A DNA stretch of 8,089 bases from Succinivibrionaceae bacterium (GTDB taxonomy: Bacteria; Pseudomonadota; Gammaproteobacteria; Enterobacterales; Succinivibrionaceae). Below are positions 5,387 to 8,089 of the stretch, piece after piece. A program made the position numbers and the translations under genes. Positions within the stretch are counted from its first letter, which is position 1. Each line of letters opens with the position of its first letter. The stretch spans positions 1-8,089 of the forward strand of contig DMTG01000175.1 in the NCBI GenBank assembly GCA_003477345.1. The letters run 5' to 3'. Below the pieces are notes generated by a model. The model had not been told where the DNA came from and did no database searches. It saw only the letters and a program-made list of their open reading frames with translations.

Positions 5387-5481
5387 CTAAAGCATATTGC
5401 TATTTTTGTTTTTCTGAGTTGCTGCATAATATCAAAAAATAGACAGACATATCAGATATCCAGACTGGGTTATATAATTTC

Positions 5482-7320
5482 ATGATTTTACAAAAAATTT
5501 CATCTGTTTTGTGGTTGTCGCTGCTTTGCCTTCCTCTAGCAATATTTTATTCGACATTTTATGGATTTCAGGATGGCGCTCCTCTTTTTGTGAACGTCAG
5601 TTTTTATTCGGCTGCAGCAGGACTGTTCTTTTTACTGTCCTTTATATACTGTCTTCTGCTGATTGCCCCGATCTGGCTATTCCCTAATAAAATCGGCTGG
5701 AAAAGAATCTGTTATGCCGTGCTGCTGCTGACAGTTGCTTTTATCTGTCTGGCTGTAGACGCGCATACTTTCTGGCTTTACAGATTCCACGTCAGCATTG
5801 CTATGCTAGATTTGTTCTGGCATGGCGGTTCAGAAATTTTAGAAGTTTCATCTGAGATGGCTTCTTCAATAGCAATAGAAATCGTCGCAATCATTCTGTA
5901 CGCAATTCTGATTTCCTGCGTGAGTCTGTTTCTTGCAAAACATAGATTTGGTGCCAGAAAACTAGCCTTCCTTATGGTCCTGCTGTACGTGTTTGCAAAC
6001 GGTGTGAACTGCTATGCAAATGCGGTTAACAGGCAGACTTTAATGGAAATTTCTACCAGACTGCCGCTGTATTTCCCTCTGTCTATGAATGGCACTCTAA
6101 TTAGAGCAGGAATAATTACAGAAGAGGATTTGAACAGCAGATCGGTATCTCTTGATACAACCGGTGCCTTCAACTATCCTTTGCATGCTTTAAAGTACAG
6201 ACCGCTGGGCGCTGGCGAGAAGCTGCCTAACATTCTGATTCTCGCGGTAGATGCTTTACGTTATGACATGCTTGATACAGAGATCATGCCTTATACCTCT
6301 GAGTATGCCAAGACTGCCTGGAATTTTGAAAACTACTTTTCTGCAGGCAACGCTACCCGTGACGGTATTTTTTCACTGTTTTACGGTATACCTTCTTCTT
6401 ACTGGCATAATGCCAGAAACAGTGGAATCCCGGCAGCAATGATGTCTGCTTTAAGAGACAGAGATTATCGTATCGGCACCTTTTCGTCTGCAAATCTTTA
6501 TTCGCCTGAATTTCATGAAACGGTATTTGCTACCTTCAATAATCTAAGATTTAATTCAAAAGGTACCACCGCCCAGGAGCGCGATGATGACTGCATAAAG
6601 GATTTTGAAAAAATGCTTATGGAGAAAGACAGCCGCAGCTTTTTCTCCTTCGTTTTTCTTGATAATGTGCATTCAAGTTCTGTTCCTGATGATGCCCCGC
6701 ATCCATTTACACCGTATCATTCAAGCATCAATCATTTAGAGCTGACGAATGATACTGATCCGACTCCGTATCTGAATTTATATAAGAATGCGGCATATTT
6801 TGCAGATATGAATATCAAAAGAATTCTTGATCTGCTCAAAAAGTACAATGTGGAAGACAACACCATAGTGATCATAACTGCAGATCACGGACAGGAATTT
6901 AATGAAAATCATTTAAACTTCTGGGGTCACAACGGCAATTTTACAAAGTACCAGCTACAGGTACCTTTAGTAGTCAAATGGCCTGACAAGGGGCATAGGA
7001 TTATCAAGGAGCGCGCGGTAGGCTACGATGTCAGCACTACTATAATGCAGGATGTTCTGGGAGTAGAAAATCCGACAGAAGATTACTCGGTGGGGCAGAA
7101 TCTTTTTGATTTAAAGCCAATTTCGTATTTCCTGGCCGGCTCTTATATAGAGTTTGGAATAGTAGAGCAAGATAGAATCGTGTTAATAGATCGTTTTAAT
7201 GCGCTGCATTTTAAGGATTTGAACTATCGAGATTCAAGCAATACAACCCGCGACAAAAACATATTTGATGCTTTAATGCTGATGAACAAATATCTAAAGC
7301 GCAATAACACTGTTCAGTGA
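5482..7320 (+). CDS. yejM: YejM/PbgA/LapC-like inner-membrane sulfatase-fold protein
   Basis: Homolog of the essential envelope protein that senses periplasmic-leaflet LPS and, through LapB and FtsH, controls LpxC stability and so LPS output. The 612 residues (E. coli about 586) show a DUF3413-type membrane part with about five hydrophobic segments (roughly 8-26, 42-67, 76-98, 129-152, 159-177), a linker with NRQTLMEISTRLPLYFPLS (183-201), then a periplasmic alkaline-phosphatase/sulfatase domain from about 250. Metal-site motifs are complete: VDALRYD (256-262; Asp257), GNATRDG (289-295; nucleophile candidate Thr292), TADHG (466-470; Asp468, His469) and WGHNGN (481-486; His483). As remembered, E. 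coli YejM has GR where this protein has DH, so this copy may keep phosphatase or transferase activity. No clear Shine-Dalgarno precedes the ATG; no other start fits the first membrane segment. It is 15 bp upstream of kdkA, so co-transcription is likely. Confidence 0.9.
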   Translation: MILQKISSVLWLSLLCLPLAIFYSTFYGFQDGAPLFVNVSFYSAAAGLFFLLSFIYCLLLIAPIWLFPNKIGWKRICYAVLLLTVAFICLAVDAHTFWLYRFHVSIAMLDLFWHGGSEILEVSSEMASSIAIEIVAIILYAILISCVSLFLAKHRFGARKLAFLMVLLYVFANGVNCYANAVNRQTLMEISTRLPLYFPLSMNGTLIRAGIITEEDLNSRSVSLDTTGAFNYPLHALKYRPLGAGEKLPNILILAVDALRYDMLDTEIMPYTSEYAKTAWNFENYFSAGNATRDGIFSLFYGIPSSYWHNARNSGIPAAMMSALRDRDYRIGTFSSANLYSPEFHETVFATFNNLRFNSKGTTAQERDDDCIKDFEKMLMEKDSRSFFSFVFLDNVHSSSVPDDAPHPFTPYHSSINHLELTNDTDPTPYLNLYKNAAYFADMNIKRILDLLKKYNVEDNTIVIITADHGQEFNENHLNFWGHNGNFTKYQLQVPLVVKWPDKGHRIIKERAVGYDVSTTIMQDVLGVENPTEDYSVGQNLFDLKPISYFLAGSYIEFGIVEQDRIVLIDRFNALHFKDLNYRDSSNTTRDKNIFDALMLMNKYLKRNNTVQ

Positions 7321-7335
7321 TCGGGATATTAAATT

Positions 7336-8076
7336 ATGAATGACGCTGTGCATTTTTTTGATGGGCTTTATTCCTATCTTATAACGCCAGAATTGCAGCC
7401 TGACAATAATATTGAAGCAGAACTGTTGCATTCGTATTTCGACAGAGATTATATTGAAAAGCACTGTAAAGATGTTCAAATCAAGGGCGGCAGAGGAAAA
7501 GCCATCCTTTTTGACAGAGCAGGACAGAAATTAGTCCTGCGTCATTACTATAGAGGCGGATTGTTTGGCAGGGTAGCCAAAGATCTGTTTTTTAACAAGG
7601 AGCCTCTGTGCAGGCGATCTTTTGCTGAATTTGAACTGCTGACCAGGCTTAGAAGAATGAATCTTCCAGTTCCCAAACCGCTAATTGCCAGAGTTGAAGA
7701 AGGGCGTTTTTGCATAAAGAATGATATTGTCATAGGACAGATCGAAAAATCTTTCAATCTTGCCGAAATTATTGCTCATAGAGCGCTTGAAACCGAAGAG
7801 TTATTTCGTATCGGCGCTACAATCAAAAGATTTTTTGATTCAGGAGTTGACCATACAGATTTAAATATAAGAAATATTCTTCTCAATGCTGAAGGCGAAG
7901 TTTTTATAATTGATTTTGATAAGTGCTTTATTAGAGATTCTTTAAGCAGGTCCAGAAAGAAGTCTATAGTAGAAAGACTGCACAGATCTTTTAAAAAAGA
8001 AGTTCAGAACTCCAGAATACAGTTGTATTTTGATGATGCAGACTTTTCAAAACTTAGTGATGAAGCGCTTGACTGA
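7336..8076 (+). CDS. kdkA: 3-deoxy-D-manno-octulosonic acid (Kdo) kinase
   Basis: ATP-dependent kinase that phosphorylates O-4 of a single Kdo residue on lipid A at the cytoplasmic face of the inner membrane, in LPS carrying one Kdo instead of two. The 246 residues (Haemophilus KdkA about 240) show a small-kinase fold: a glycine-rich stretch GGRGKA (51-56), the KdkA signature LRHYYRGGLFG (68-78), RSFAEFELLTRL (94-105), VPKP, the catalytic loop HTDLNIRN (173-180; Asp175, Asn180), the metal-binding DFDKC (193-197), and a basic tail with RLHRSFKKEV (214-223). It starts 15 bp after the yejM stop, with only a poor GGGA upstream, suggesting expression tied to yejM. With OpsX across the divergent region it predicts a phosphorylated Kdo-heptose inner core. 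The stop lies 13 bases before the window end, so its terminator is not visible. Confidence 0.95.
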   Translation: MNDAVHFFDGLYSYLITPELQPDNNIEAELLHSYFDRDYIEKHCKDVQIKGGRGKAILFDRAGQKLVLRHYYRGGLFGRVAKDLFFNKEPLCRRSFAEFELLTRLRRMNLPVPKPLIARVEEGRFCIKNDIVIGQIEKSFNLAEIIAHRALETEELFRIGATIKRFFDSGVDHTDLNIRNILLNAEGEVFIIDFDKCFIRDSLSRSRKKSIVERLHRSFKKEVQNSRIQLYFDDADFSKLSDEALD

Positions 8077-8089
8077 AAATAATAATAAT

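Noticed and set aside
5473..5478. Perfect TATAAT as the yejM promoter
   Set aside because: Transcription would begin at about 5485, inside the coding sequence, and no -35 is visible; the TTGAGG/TATAAA pair further upstream fits better.
8077..8089. AAT-rich repeat-like run at the right edge
   Set aside because: Only about four AAT units are visible before the window ends; too short to call a tandem repeat.

Overview
The window looks like a chromosomal segment of a moderately AT-rich gammaproteobacterium. The ribosomal proteins L28 and L33, Dut, CoaBC, MutM and CoaD all resemble their enterobacterial and pasteurellacean counterparts closely. The block follows the classical gammaproteobacterial order dut-coaBC / rpmB-rpmG-mutM / coaD with the same relative orientations. 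The LPS genes resemble those of Haemophilus-type bacteria (OpsX, KdkA) more than the E. coli waa set. Together with the low GC and frequent AGA arginine codons, this would fit a host-associated lineage such as the Succinivibrionaceae or a Pasteurellaceae relative. The taxon is inferred from remembered sequences, not from a search.

Left part (1-1891): a + strand terminator at 55-98 marks the end of an unseen gene arriving from the left. It faces a minus-strand pair, coaBC then dut, separated by 21 bp. These encode the bifunctional CoA-pathway flavoprotein CoaBC and dUTPase. A noncoding divergent region of about 450 bp (1892-2343) follows. In E. coli radC lies here; in this window there is no gene, only promoter-like and operator-like elements.

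Centre (2344-4140): rpmB and rpmG form a tight ribosomal-protein operon behind a sigma70 promoter with a GC-rich discriminator. A hairpin terminator lies between rpmG and mutM (Fpg, 8-oxoguanine glycosylase), so mutM is probably expressed by partial readthrough. mutM converges on coaD with a gap of only 4 bp. coaD (phosphopantetheine adenylyltransferase) begins at a TTG codon.

Right part (4216-8076): this is an LPS inner-core and envelope-control locus. An OpsX-type heptosyltransferase lies upstream of coaD on the minus strand, where E. coli has waaA. It is divergent from a + strand pair: a YejM/PbgA/LapC-like inner-membrane protein with a periplasmic sulfatase-fold domain, then KdkA (Kdo kinase). 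KdkA and OpsX make biochemical sense together, since KdkA phosphorylates a single Kdo on lipid A and OpsX-type enzymes add the first heptose to such an acceptor. YejM homologs set LPS amount by controlling LpxC turnover.

I did not find a wholly new system. The most notable points are a YejM homolog that keeps the full set of metal-site residues lost in E. coli YejM, the OpsX/YejM/KdkA grouping with possibly overlapping divergent promoters, and the paired palindromes with a CRP/FNR-like site upstream of coaBC. No tRNA, rRNA, CRISPR array, insertion sequence or integration signature was seen.
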